Below, piece by piece: positions 24,484-32,868 of a stretch of DNA of 64,000 bases. How positions within the stretch are numbered: the first letter of the stretch is position 1; each line of letters starts with the position of its first letter. Origin of the DNA: Lichenicoccus sp964247695 (lineage in GTDB: Bacteria > Pseudomonadota > Alphaproteobacteria > Acetobacterales > Acetobacteraceae); contig CAXTVI010000005.1 in assembly GCA_964247695.1 (NCBI GenBank), positions 1 through 64,000 on the forward strand. The letters run 5' to 3'. A model generated the notes under the pieces. The model saw only the letters and a list, made by a program, of their open reading frames with translations, made no database searches and was not told where the DNA came from. Made by a program: the position numbers and the translations under genes.

Positions 24484-26315
24484 GTGGACATTCACGTCGA
24501 TCAACAGGACCGCGCGGGCGTCAAGCCGGGTCGCGTTGCAATGTCCGACAGCCCGCTTGCCCCGACGCAGGTGGAGGCACTGGCGTTCATCGATGCCTGC
24601 TGCCGGGACATGGTCCCGATCGCGGCGCTGTCCGGCGCCGCGGGCACCGGCAAGAGTGTCACCCTCGCGACGGCGACTTCGCAGCGTGAGAGCCTGGGCG
24701 ACCGGGTCATCCGCATCAGCAATTTCGTAGCCGGGCCGCTCAGCCTGCATCGGGTGATCGCTCATTCCCTGGGTGTGGCCGATGCCGGCGAACTTTCAGT
24801 CGACGAACTCGAACCCGTGCTCCGCCGCGCGCTTGCGGCCACCGGACGCCACGAGCCGCCGATCCTGGCGATGGACGACGCCCAGTCCCTGTTGCCCGAA
24901 ACCCTGCGATACCTCTGCCTGCTTGCCGGCCTGCGGGACGGCGGGCGTCCGTTGTTCAGGATCATGCTGGTTGGGCGGCCGGGCTTCACCCTGCGCCAGC
25001 CGATCACTGTGCAGGCAACGCTGGACGTCATGACTTCGGAAGCGGCACGTCAGACGGCAGAGCGCCTGCTGACGGCGCAGGGCGTGGCCGCTTCCGACGA
25101 TGCGGTGCGTGAGATCGTCCAGCACGCGCAGGGGAACCTGCGCCGGCTCGACAACCTGGTCCGGGCCTGTGCGGACGAGGTCCGGAGCAGTGGCCGCAAG
25201 CGCCTGAGCTTCGACATGGTGCAGGTGGCGGCTGGTGCCCGCACGCAGACACGCAAGCCGCCCTCGCGCCTGCGGCTGCGAGGTTGGATGGCGTTGCCTG
25301 CCCTGCTCGCGGTGCTGGTCGCAGCCTACGGTGTCATCCGTCACGAGGGGGGTGCTTCACATCCCGACCAGCTTGCGACGTCCTCGCCCGCTATGCCCGA
25401 GGCCGCCGCCCCGGGCGCGATGACACCAGCTCCGGCAACACCAGCTCCGGCCGTTGCGAACCCGGCCGTTGCGACCACGGCTCCGGCAGCCGCGCCGCCG
25501 CCCGCCATCCTCCCGGTCCCCGCGGGCGCTCCCGCACCAGTGACCGCCCAGGCAGGTCCGCCAGCGCCGCCTGGTGAAACCACGCAAGCTTCGGGCAGCT
25601 CGTCCGGATTCGACCACCGGCCGGCCATCGTCACCGAGACATTGCCGCCCCCGACGGCTGCGGCTCCTGGGCAGCCGGTTGCTTCCGTCCCGCCAACGGC
25701 GCCGGCGCCCGCCGCGAGCCCGGCCCCGGTTGCCTCGCTCCCCGTCACTGCGGCCCCGCTTNNNNNNNNNNNNNNNNNNNNNNNNNNNNNNNNNNNNNNN
25801 NNNNNNNNNNNNNNNNNNNNNNNNNNNNNNNNNNNNNNNNNNNNNNNNNNNNNNNNNNNNNGCCCGCCGCGAGCCCGGCCCCGGTTGCCTCGCTCCCCGT
25901 CACTGCGGCCCCGCTTTCTGCGGCGCTAGCGCCGGCGCCCAACCTCACGCGGTATCGGCTCTACAATGTCGGGGCCTGCCACCATGGCGTCTGTCCGCGC
26001 TGGGCGGTGCTGGATCTGGATCGGCAGTCGCGCAGCTTCGCGGGCTTCAACCCGACCCGTCTTGGACTGCCGCCGGACACCGTGCAGCGGCTCCGCGAAG
26101 GCAGCCTGGACCTGATCGTGGAAGGCCGGCTCGCCGACGGCGACGCAGGCGGGCGGCGGCTGGATGCGGTGCGGCTTGTATCGATTCAGCCGCATCACGG
26201 ACGCGCAGCGCAGCCGGCGCCTGAAGAGCAGCCACCGGCGGCTCCGGACGCGCAGTCGCCACCACCGGGCTACCTGCAGGCTCCTCAGGGCGCCATCCGT
26301 CTCGCGCCGCCCTGA
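24484..26315 (+). CDS. ExeA/GspA-like AAA ATPase with transmembrane helix and Pro/Ala-rich linker (interrupted by a scaffold gap)
   Basis: The cytoplasmic AAA domain has Walker A GAAGTGKS (residues 51-58), Walker B ILAMDDAQSL (about 127-136) and AQGNLRRLDNLVRAC as sensor-2-like region. One membrane helix follows (267-285), then a long Ala/Pro linker and a C-terminal periplasmic domain with GACHHGVCPRW and WAVLDLDRQSRSFAG. The coding sequence is cut by 100 N. The 55 bases before and after the gap are identical; joining them once restores a continuous frame of 558 residues (1278 + 399 bases, both multiples of three). Such ATPases occur in type II secretion (ExeA) and in EPS loci. Here it may help assemble the export device. 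GTG 24484 directly abuts its GGGAGG, so ATG 24541 is a possible start. Confidence 0.72.
25707..25916. repeat. Identical 55-bp flanks on both sides of the N-gap
   Basis: Bases 25707-25761 and 25862-25916 are the same 55-base sequence, encoding a Pro/Ala/Val-rich linker stretch (ASPAPVASLPVTAAPL). Exactly one k-mer length of overlap at a scaffold join is typical of de Bruijn assemblies, so the gap may be zero or may hide further copies of a tandem repeat. Confidence 0.9.
25762..25861. other. Scaffold gap of 100 N
   Basis: A run of exactly 100 N, a conventional placeholder for a gap of unknown length. It lies inside the linker-coding part of the ATPase gene. Confidence 0.98.
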
Positions 26316-27337
26316 TCGCCTGGCGGGTCGCGGCTCTGGTCGCCGTTCGCCAGAGTCGGGTGCTTCCGGTTGCGTCCGGAGCCGCTTGTGGTGGCTTCTG
26401 CCCGGCCGGGACGCGCCGCCGCGAGCGCCTTCTCGTTCCGCAGGCCTGCCATGATCCCGGCCAGCGTGCTCGCCTTGTAGCGGATCTTCAGACGCAGCGG
26501 CGACGGCGGGAGCAGGGTCACGACACGCGCGGCGAGGCCGTAGGCCAACGAACGGATGTGCAGCTGCATGGCCCGCGAGGCGTAGTGCCGTCCCTCGCCG
26601 ATGCCGTAGCGGTAGCCGCGATGCAGGATCCACTGCTCGTCGAGCTGCTCCGGCCGGATGATATGGCCCACCACCGCATCCTCGACGAAGTGGCCCTTGT
26701 AGCCAGCCGCATCGAGGCGCCTTAGAAACTCGGTCTCTCCGCCCATCGCGTACATCCTGCGCGTCTCGTCCGGACCGACCGTTTCGGAGAAGCGGAACCC
26801 GGCGGCGAAGATGCTCGCGCGGACCGCCATGTTCGGGCCGAAGATCGACGCGTAGGAGCATGGGCCGGAGTCGCGGCGCTGCTGGGCATAGAGGACGCTG
26901 AACGGCACCGCGCTCTCGAGCAGCCAGGCCGGGCGCGGGCGGCTCCAGTGCGGCAGGACGCATCCGCCGAACAACGAGGCGTCCGGATGTTCGGCGGCCG
27001 CGCGGCAGAGCTGCACGAGCCAGTCGGGTCGCGGCAGCACATCGTCGTCGGTCAGGACGACGAGGCCGCCCTCGAGTTGCGGCAGCGCCGCGTTCAGCGC
27101 CCGGTTCTTGCCGGGACGCGGCTCGCGCAGGATCGTAAGCGGCAGGCGCCCCAGGTAGGATTGCAGAAGTGCGGCGGTATTGTCGGTGCTGCCATTGTCG
27201 ACGATGACGAGCTTCCAGCCGCCGGGCGGCGGCTCGAGGGCGGTGAAGCTGTCCAGCACCGGCGCCAGGGTGCTCCCGCGGCTGCGCGTCGAGAACAGAA
27301 CGGTCAGACGGCGGTCTTCCCGGTCCGAACCTAGCAC
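26285..27337 (-). CDS. GT2 family glycosyltransferase
   Basis: 350 residues from GTG 27337, chosen because this GTG overlaps the stop codon of the upstream GT2 gene (same seven-base arrangement as at 5772-5778) and directly precedes the domain. The GT2 domain has VLFSTRSRGSTLAPVLDSF, LVIVDNGSTDNTAALL, RPGKNRALNAAL and the metal site VVLTDDDVLPRPDWL, then GGETEFLRRLDAAGY. A hydrophobic patch near residue 280 (LAARVVTLLPPSPLRLKI) may be membrane-associated. The last 31 bases overlap the convergent ATPase gene. Paired in an operon with the gene at 27331. Confidence 0.86.
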   Translation of the reverse strand: MLGSDREDRRLTVLFSTRSRGSTLAPVLDSFTALEPPPGGWKLVIVDNGSTDNTAALLQSYLGRLPLTILREPRPGKNRALNAALPQLEGGLVVLTDDDVLPRPDWLVQLCRAAAEHPDASLFGGCVLPHWSRPRPAWLLESAVPFSVLYAQQRRDSGPCSYASIFGPNMAVRASIFAAGFRFSETVGPDETRRMYAMGGETEFLRRLDAAGYKGHFVEDAVVGHIIRPEQLDEQWILHRGYRYGIGEGRHYASRAMQLHIRSLAYGLAARVVTLLPPSPLRLKIRYKASTLAGIMAGLRNEKALAAARPGRAEATTSGSGRNRKHPTLANGDQSRDPPGDQGGARRMAP

Positions 27338-28434
27338 GGGCGGCGCCCGGCCCGCCCGAAAAGGGTGGCCCGCTTGCCGGCGCCGCAGCCGGTCGTCTCG
27401 CGGGTGAACCCGCTGGCGTAGGCGTGTCGCCAGCGCAGCTCCATCATCCGGGTGCTGTCGCGCGGGAGCAGCCAGGTGACGGGAAGCGTGATCGCCTCGA
27501 CGAGAAGGCGTCGCCAGAACTCGCGCCGCACCTGCTCCGGCTGTCCCAGCATGCGCCGGGTCCGGACGGTGGAGGCGCCCTGCCAGTACAGCCGCGCCAG
27601 CAGCCACTCCGGATTGAAGCGGCGCGCCTGGATCGAGTGCCTGACCTCGATGCGGCTGTCATAGCGGGCGGAATAGCCGGCATCCTGCAGGCGCCAGGCG
27701 AGCTGGACTTCTTCGTCGGACTGCAGCACCAGGCCGAGCCGGCCGAGCGCCTCCTCGAAGCCGCCGACCTCGAACATGGCGTCCCGGCGCAGGACCATGT
27801 TGACGCCGTACGGCTCGAGCGTGTCGGGAACCTCGCCGGAACGATATTCCCCGGCACCCTCGTACTCGATGATCGACAGCACGCCGCGCAGCGATGGTGG
27901 CCACCAGGCGGGGAGCGGTGCCTCCCATTCCGGCAGCACCTTGCCGCCGATGACCGCGGGCTGGCCCCCGTGCTCGGCAGCGACCGTCTGGATCTGCTCG
28001 ATCCAGTCCGGCGCCGCGGTCGCATCGTCGTCGATATAGGCCACGTAGTCGCCGGAGGCGGCACGAGCGCCTTCGTTACGCGCGCGGCTCACGCCGGAAG
28101 CGTCGACGCGGATCAGCTTTGCATTGGGCGCGGCCTCGGCCAGGCGGCGCATCGCCGCCGCAACGGCGGGCGGCGAGCCGCTGTCGACCAGCACGATCTC
28201 GAAGCCGTCACGGCCGACCGTCTGCCGGGACAGGCTGTCCATGCACGCCGTGACATAGGCCAGCCGGTCATGGCTGCAGACCACGACGGAGACGCTCGGG
28301 CGGTTCTGCGGGCTCGCTCCAGTGCCGGTCAGGCCCCCGATACTGAACGAGGCGCGGGACGTCTTGTCGACGCCTGCTTCCGGATCCATCGAGGCCAATG
28401 ATGCTTCCGATTCCATGCCGCTTCCGTCACTCAC
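27331..28434 (-). CDS. GT2 family glycosyltransferase
   Basis: 367 residues from GTG 28434, with AAGGTG upstream. The first 45 residues are variable and acidic. The catalytic domain follows: VSVVVCSHDRLAYVTACMDS, IVLVDSGSPPAV, GVSRARNEGARAA and VAYIDDDATAAPDWI, with QSDEEVQLAWRLQDAGY later as the base-containing line. It resembles its downstream neighbour in fold but is only distantly similar in sequence, so the two probably add successive sugars. They overlap by seven bases and form a leftward pair. Sugar specificity is not visible. Confidence 0.86.
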   Translation of the reverse strand: MSDGSGMESEASLASMDPEAGVDKTSRASFSIGGLTGTGASPQNRPSVSVVVCSHDRLAYVTACMDSLSRQTVGRDGFEIVLVDSGSPPAVAAAMRRLAEAAPNAKLIRVDASGVSRARNEGARAASGDYVAYIDDDATAAPDWIEQIQTVAAEHGGQPAVIGGKVLPEWEAPLPAWWPPSLRGVLSIIEYEGAGEYRSGEVPDTLEPYGVNMVLRRDAMFEVGGFEEALGRLGLVLQSDEEVQLAWRLQDAGYSARYDSRIEVRHSIQARRFNPEWLLARLYWQGASTVRTRRMLGQPEQVRREFWRRLLVEAITLPVTWLLPRDSTRMMELRWRHAYASGFTRETTGCGAGKRATLFGRAGRRPC

Positions 28435-28733
28435 GGGTCACACCTTAGACAGGTTTGGACCAGATGATCATCAACAACATTGCATCGCTACTACATGCCG
28501 GAGCGCAACGGTGAGCGAATTGGTATTGTTGCAGGCTGCTCGCTCTGAAGATCCGGAGTAGCAAAATAGAGATCCTGCACTTGGCTTGGGATTTCTTGTG
28601 CTGGAAGTCGGGTGCCGCGTCCGCGGCCTGGCGTCTGGCCAAGCCGCGTGCGGACCCCTATTGAGGCACCGGGAGACATGGTAGCCCGGGCGCCGGGCTG
28701 CCCGCGTCGCGCTTGCTGCAACCGGAGGAAGAC

Positions 28734-30167
28734 ATGACGGAACTCGCAGATCTCGGAGTCACCGGCCTTGCGGTGATGGGCGCCAATCTCGCGCGCAACG
28801 CGGCCCGCAAGGGATTGCGCGTCGCCCTGCACAACCGTACCGACGAGAAGACCGACCGCCTGGTCGCCGAACATGGCGACGAGGGCGATTTCCGACCGGC
28901 GCACAGCGTCGCCGACTTCGTGGCAAGCCTGGCGGCGCCGCGGGTGGTCATCATCATGGTCAAGGCCGGCCGCCCGGTCGATGCGGTCATCGACGAACTG
29001 GTCGAGCATATGCAGCCCGGCGACATCATCGTCGATGGCGGCAATTCCCTGTTCGAGGACACCCGCCGGCGAGAGGCTGCCCTCGCCAAGCGCGAGCTGC
29101 ACTTCGTCGGCATGGGCATCTCCGGCGGCGAGGAGGGCGCGCTCGAAGGGCCCTCGATGATGCCCGGGGGCTCGAAGGAAGCCTGGGAGCGGATCGCGCC
29201 GATGGTCACCCGTATGGCGGTCAGCGTCGATGGCACGCCCTGCTGCGCCTACATGGGCCCCGACGGTGCCGGACACTACGTCAAGATGGTGCATAACGGC
29301 ATCGAATACGCCGACATGCAGCTCATCACCGAGGCCTATGACCTGCTGCGAACAGTCTATGGCCGCAGCGCCGCCGAGATCGGCGAGATCTTCGCCGGCT
29401 GGAAGAGCGGCGACCTGGATTCCTACCTGATCGAGATCACCGCGGCCGTGCTGGCCAAGCAGGACCCAGGCAGTTCCGCGGCCCTGGTCGACATGATCGT
29501 CGACGAGGCGGAGCAGAAGGGCACCGGCCGCTGGACGGCCCAGTCGGCGCTCGAGCTCGGCGTGCCGATCACCGCCATTACCGAGGCGGTATTCGCGCGC
29601 GCCCTGTCGGGCCGGCCGGCGCAGCGCCGCGCCGCCGAAAAGGCACTCGGCGGCCTCAAGATCGAGCCGCGCAAGGCAGGGCAGGCCGAGATCGACAAGA
29701 TACGCGACGCCCTCTACGCCTCGAAGATCGTGGCGTATGCGCAGGGCTTCGAGCAGCTCGCGGTGGCCTCGAAACAGTACGACTGGAACCTCGATCCCGG
29801 GCTGATCGCCACCATCTGGCGCGGCGGCTGCATCATCCGGGCGGCTTTCCTCGACCGTATTCGTGAAGGCTACGAGAGCCATCCGGACGCGCCGAGCCTC
29901 CTGCTGCAGGATTATTTCCGTGATGCGGTGCTGAAGGCCGAGCAGGCCTGGCGCGACGTGGTGGTCCTGGCCGTGCAGAGCGGCGTCGCGGTGCCGGCCT
30001 TTGCCTCGTCGCTTGCCTACTACGATGGGCTGCGCCGCGCGCGCGGGCCGGCCAACCTGCTGCAGGGCCTGCGCGACTATTTCGGTGCGCACACGTATCG
30101 GCGCACCGACAAGGAGGGCAGCTACCACATTCGCTGGTCGCAGGACGGGACCGAGGTCAGAAGCTGA
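28734..30167 (+). CDS. gnd: 6-phosphogluconate dehydrogenase, decarboxylating
   Basis: 477 residues, the usual length of the long, dimeric Gnd form. ATG 28734 has GGAGGA six bases upstream. The NADP-binding start reads LGVTGLAVMGANLARNAARKG; the substrate site includes GMGISGGEEGALEGPSMMPG and HYVKMVHNGIEYADMQL with the catalytic Lys, and the C-terminal tail ends YHIRWSQDGTEVRS. It oxidises 6-phosphogluconate to ribulose-5-phosphate with release of CO2 in the pentose phosphate pathway, which is central in acetic acid bacteria. It is preceded by about 300 bases without a gene and is convergent with a GNAT gene whose stop is the very next base. Confidence 0.96.
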   Translation: MTELADLGVTGLAVMGANLARNAARKGLRVALHNRTDEKTDRLVAEHGDEGDFRPAHSVADFVASLAAPRVVIIMVKAGRPVDAVIDELVEHMQPGDIIVDGGNSLFEDTRRREAALAKRELHFVGMGISGGEEGALEGPSMMPGGSKEAWERIAPMVTRMAVSVDGTPCCAYMGPDGAGHYVKMVHNGIEYADMQLITEAYDLLRTVYGRSAAEIGEIFAGWKSGDLDSYLIEITAAVLAKQDPGSSAALVDMIVDEAEQKGTGRWTAQSALELGVPITAITEAVFARALSGRPAQRRAAEKALGGLKIEPRKAGQAEIDKIRDALYASKIVAYAQGFEQLAVASKQYDWNLDPGLIATIWRGGCIIRAAFLDRIREGYESHPDAPSLLLQDYFRDAVLKAEQAWRDVVVLAVQSGVAVPAFASSLAYYDGLRRARGPANLLQGLRDYFGAHTYRRTDKEGSYHIRWSQDGTEVRS

Positions 30168-30692
30168 TCAGTCCAGCGTCTTGCCCATGTGCAGCAGCGG
30201 GACGCCGTCGCCGGCGGTGAAGCGCTCGATCACCGTGTAGCCGCAGGTGCGGTAGAGCGGCTCGCCGGCCAGCGTGCCGGCGAGTTCGACGCGCCTGAAG
30301 CCGGCTTCCCGCGCCTGCGCCTCGCAATGTGCCAGGATGAACCGTCCGACCCCACGGCGCGCATGGTCCGGATGGGTGTACATCGCCCGGATGCGCGCGG
30401 CATCCGTCGCCGGATCGAGCAGCGCCGCGTTCCGGCCGCTGGCATGGTCGCCGCCGAACAGCGTCGCGCGCCGGCTCCAGCCACCGCAGCCGGCGATCAC
30501 GCCGTCCCGCAGCGCCACGAAGAACGTCCGGTCGAGGATCAACTGGCGGTCCAGCCCCATGACGGCACGGCTTGCCGCTATCCGACGGGCATCCAGGAAG
30601 CCAGCCTGGAGCGCGTCGATGGCCTCCGCCATCAGGGCGCGCAGCAGTTCCAGGTCATCCAGCGTAGCCAGCCGGTGCAACAGCCTTGTCAT
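30168..30692 (-). CDS. GNAT family N-acetyltransferase
   Basis: 174 residues from ATG 30692, with GGAG seven bases upstream. The acetyl-CoA binding motif A is AMYTHPDHARRGVGRFILAH (R-x-x-G-x-G/A pattern as RRGVGR), followed by VELAGTLAGEPLYRTCGY as motif B. The N-terminal part has LHRLATLDDLELLRALM and VALRDGVIAGCGGW. The substrate is unknown; the family acetylates amines on small molecules, antibiotics or proteins. It shares the upstream region, with its Fur-like palindrome, with the divergent porin gene. Confidence 0.87.
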   Translation of the reverse strand: MTRLLHRLATLDDLELLRALMAEAIDALQAGFLDARRIAASRAVMGLDRQLILDRTFFVALRDGVIAGCGGWSRRATLFGGDHASGRNAALLDPATDAARIRAMYTHPDHARRGVGRFILAHCEAQAREAGFRRVELAGTLAGEPLYRTCGYTVIERFTAGDGVPLLHMGKTLD

Positions 30693-30742
30693 CGTCTTGC
30701 TCCTCCGACTGCGGCATAGCGGCCCGCAGGACGATTACTAAT

Positions 30743-30757
30743 TGAGAACGCTTCTCA
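30743..30757. promoter_or_regulatory. Fur-box-like palindrome
   Basis: TGAGAACGCTTCTCA is a 6-3-6 inverted repeat that matches 11 of 14 specified positions of the 7-1-7 Fur consensus. It lies between the divergent GNAT and OprB genes, 36 bases before the porin start codon. Iron control of the porin is inferred only. Confidence 0.45.
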
Positions 30758-30792
30758 GTTGCGATAAAGGAGTGGGGCAGCGGGGGTAGCAC

Positions 30793-32358
30793 ATGCAACG
30801 AGTTCAACCGACGACCCTGGCCAGCCGCCTGGGCGGTATCAGAGCGCTCCGTCTCATAATGCTGGGAGGCAGCCTCGCCTGGCTGTGCCCTGGACATCGG
30901 GCGAATGCCCAGACGGGACCGGCGAGCCCGTCGGGCGCCGGGGGCGCGCAATCGTCGCCGATCTCCTCGACACCTGTGCCGGGTGCATCGACACGTCCGG
31001 CGCCCGGTCTGCTGGATGCGCTGGCGAGTGGCAACAACCTGCTGGGCGACATGGGCGGCGTGCGTTCTGGCCTGGCGGCCCTGGGCATCAGCTATGGCAT
31101 CAACGAGACCAGCGAGGTCCTCGGCAACGTGACGGGCGGCGTCCGCACCGGCGCCGACTATGACGGACTGACCTTGCTGAGCGTCGGGCTGGATACCGAC
31201 CGCGCGTTCGGCTGGCACGGCGGCACCTTCAACGTCAGTGCGCTCTGGATCCATGGCCGCAATCTCAGCCAGGATAATCTCGACGTCGCCAATGGTGGCA
31301 TCCTCCAGACCCCGAGCGGCATCGAGGCGGAGCGGACGTTCCGGCTCTGGGAAGCCTGGTTCGACCAGGCGACCGCCAGCGGCAATGCCGACATCAAGAT
31401 CGGCCAGCAGAGCCTCGACCAGGAGTTCATCACCAGCACCTACACCACCCTGTTCATCAACACGATGATGGGCTGGCCGGCTGTGCCCTCGTACGACATG
31501 TACGCGGGCGGCCCCGCCTATCCGCTCTCCTCGCTGGGCGTGCGGCTGCGCGGCACCAGCGGGCCGTTCACCGGATTGCTGGGCGTGTTCGACGACAACC
31601 CGCCGGGGGGCAGCTTTGCCGACGATGACCAGTTGCGCGGAGCCGAGCGCGAAGGCGTCGCCTTCAACCTCAACACCGGTGCCCTGGTCATCGGCGAGTT
31701 GCAGTTCGCGCTGAACCAGCCTTCGACCGGCCAGAACGTGCCGCCTGGAGCACCTGCCAGCAGCGGCCTGCCCGGCACCTACCGAATGGGTGCCTGGTTC
31801 GACAGCGGCGACTTTCCGGATCAGCGCTTCGGTCCGGATGGACTGTCGGTGGCGAACCCGGCGGATGACGGCCTGACCCGCCTGCTGCGAAACAACTTTG
31901 CCATCTATACCAGCGACGACCAGCAGCTCTGGCACGACGCCGCCGGCGTGCGCTCGCTCGGGGTGTTCGCTCGCCTGATGGGGGCGCCCGGGGACCGCAA
32001 CGAAATCAGCTTCAGCACCAATCTCGGCCTGTCGCTGAAGGCGCCGCTGGTCTCGCGACCGAGCGATACCTTCGGGATCGGGTACGGCCTGGCCCGCGTG
32101 AGCAGCGAGGCTAGCGCGCTGGACCAGGACACCCGGCTGTATTCCGGCAACCAGTCCCATCCGATCCGCTCGACCGAGAGCTTCATCGAGATCACCTACC
32201 AGGCGCAGGTCACGCCGTGGTGGACCGTGCAGCCGGACTTCCAGTACGTGTTCACGCCCGGCGGCGGCATCGCCAACCCGATCGAGAGCGCAGCCGTGAA
32301 CACCGTCCGCATCGCCAACGAAGCCATCATCGGCCTGCGCACCGGCATCACCTTCTGA
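30793..32358 (+). CDS. OprB family carbohydrate-type porin
   Basis: 521 residues. The start at ATG 30793 has GGGGGT upstream, and a signal peptide of about 40 residues ends near ANAQT. After a low-complexity stretch (residues 45-70) the OprB hallmark appears: LLGDMGGVRSGLAALGISYG, followed by WHGGTFNVSALWIHGRNLS, RLWEAWFDQ, IKIGQQSLDQEF and a barrel rich in Gly and aromatic residues that ends TVRIANEAIIGLRTGITF. OprB proteins form outer-membrane channels for glucose and other small solutes. The palindrome just upstream suggests metal-responsive control, which would be unusual for a pure sugar channel. Confidence 0.9.
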   Translation: MQRVQPTTLASRLGGIRALRLIMLGGSLAWLCPGHRANAQTGPASPSGAGGAQSSPISSTPVPGASTRPAPGLLDALASGNNLLGDMGGVRSGLAALGISYGINETSEVLGNVTGGVRTGADYDGLTLLSVGLDTDRAFGWHGGTFNVSALWIHGRNLSQDNLDVANGGILQTPSGIEAERTFRLWEAWFDQATASGNADIKIGQQSLDQEFITSTYTTLFINTMMGWPAVPSYDMYAGGPAYPLSSLGVRLRGTSGPFTGLLGVFDDNPPGGSFADDDQLRGAEREGVAFNLNTGALVIGELQFALNQPSTGQNVPPGAPASSGLPGTYRMGAWFDSGDFPDQRFGPDGLSVANPADDGLTRLLRNNFAIYTSDDQQLWHDAAGVRSLGVFARLMGAPGDRNEISFSTNLGLSLKAPLVSRPSDTFGIGYGLARVSSEASALDQDTRLYSGNQSHPIRSTESFIEITYQAQVTPWWTVQPDFQYVFTPGGGIANPIESAAVNTVRIANEAIIGLRTGITF

Positions 32359-32379
32359 TCCGCGTGATTCTTTCTACAT

Positions 32380-32437
32380 CAATGACCTGTCGGGTGCAGG
32401 CGGATTGCTTGACAGGTCATTGCACCGCCGTTAGCTA
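32380..32437 (+). promoter_or_regulatory. atp operon promoter overlapped by an inverted repeat
   Basis: TTGACA (32409-32414) and TAGCTA (32432-32437) are 17 bases apart, a good sigma-70 promoter 34 bases before the atpI start. Two perfect 12-base arms, CAATGACCTGTC (32380-32391) and GACAGGTCATTG (32411-32422), flank it so that the right arm covers part of the -35 box. It could be an operator or the terminator stem of the upstream porin gene. Confidence 0.6.
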
Positions 32438-32470
32438 GCCCGTGCGCCCGTCAGGAGGTGCAAGAAGAAG

Positions 32471-32788
32471 ATGGGTGAGGAAACGCGACCGGGCGCAGCG
32501 GACGCCGGGAAATCCTTCGAGCAGCGGCTCGAGGAGGCGAGGGCGAAGTCTGGCCTGGATCCGGCGCCTGTCGCGGACGGCCCGATCGACCGGAACTCGT
32601 TAGGGCTGGTGATGCGCGTTGGTGTGGAACTGGTGTCCGCGGTCGTGGTCGGTGCCGCGATCGGCTGGGGCCTGGACCGGTGGCTGGGCATGCGTCCGCT
32701 GTTTCTGATCCTGTTCGTGTTGCTGGGCGGTGTCGCAGGGATCTTCAATGTCTGGCGGCTGGTGGCGCCGGACCCGGGAACGCGTTAG
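32471..32788 (+). CDS. atpI: ATP synthase accessory protein AtpI
   Basis: 105 residues with an acidic soluble N-terminus of about 45 residues and two membrane helices (VGVELVSAVVVGAAIGWGL and PLFLILFVLLGGVAGIFNVW) joined by DRWLGMRP. This hairpin layout and the position as first gene of the F0 operon identify AtpI (AtpZ/AtpI family). It helps assemble the c-ring and has been linked to Mg2+ handling. AGGAGGT lies about 12 bases before the ATG. It is transcribed with the four F0 genes that follow. Confidence 0.9.
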   Translation: MGEETRPGAADAGKSFEQRLEEARAKSGLDPAPVADGPIDRNSLGLVMRVGVELVSAVVVGAAIGWGLDRWLGMRPLFLILFVLLGGVAGIFNVWRLVAPDPGTR

Positions 32789-32868
32789 ACAACGGGCGCG
32801 ACAGGCGCTCGGCGCCATACGAAGCATGAGGTTCCCGGCCGTGGGACCGGAGCTGGGAGAAGACGAGG

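Noticed and set aside
28465..28515. A 16-codon open frame upstream of gnd that might be a leader peptide
   Set aside because: No ribosome site, no attenuator-like hairpins and no amino acid bias.
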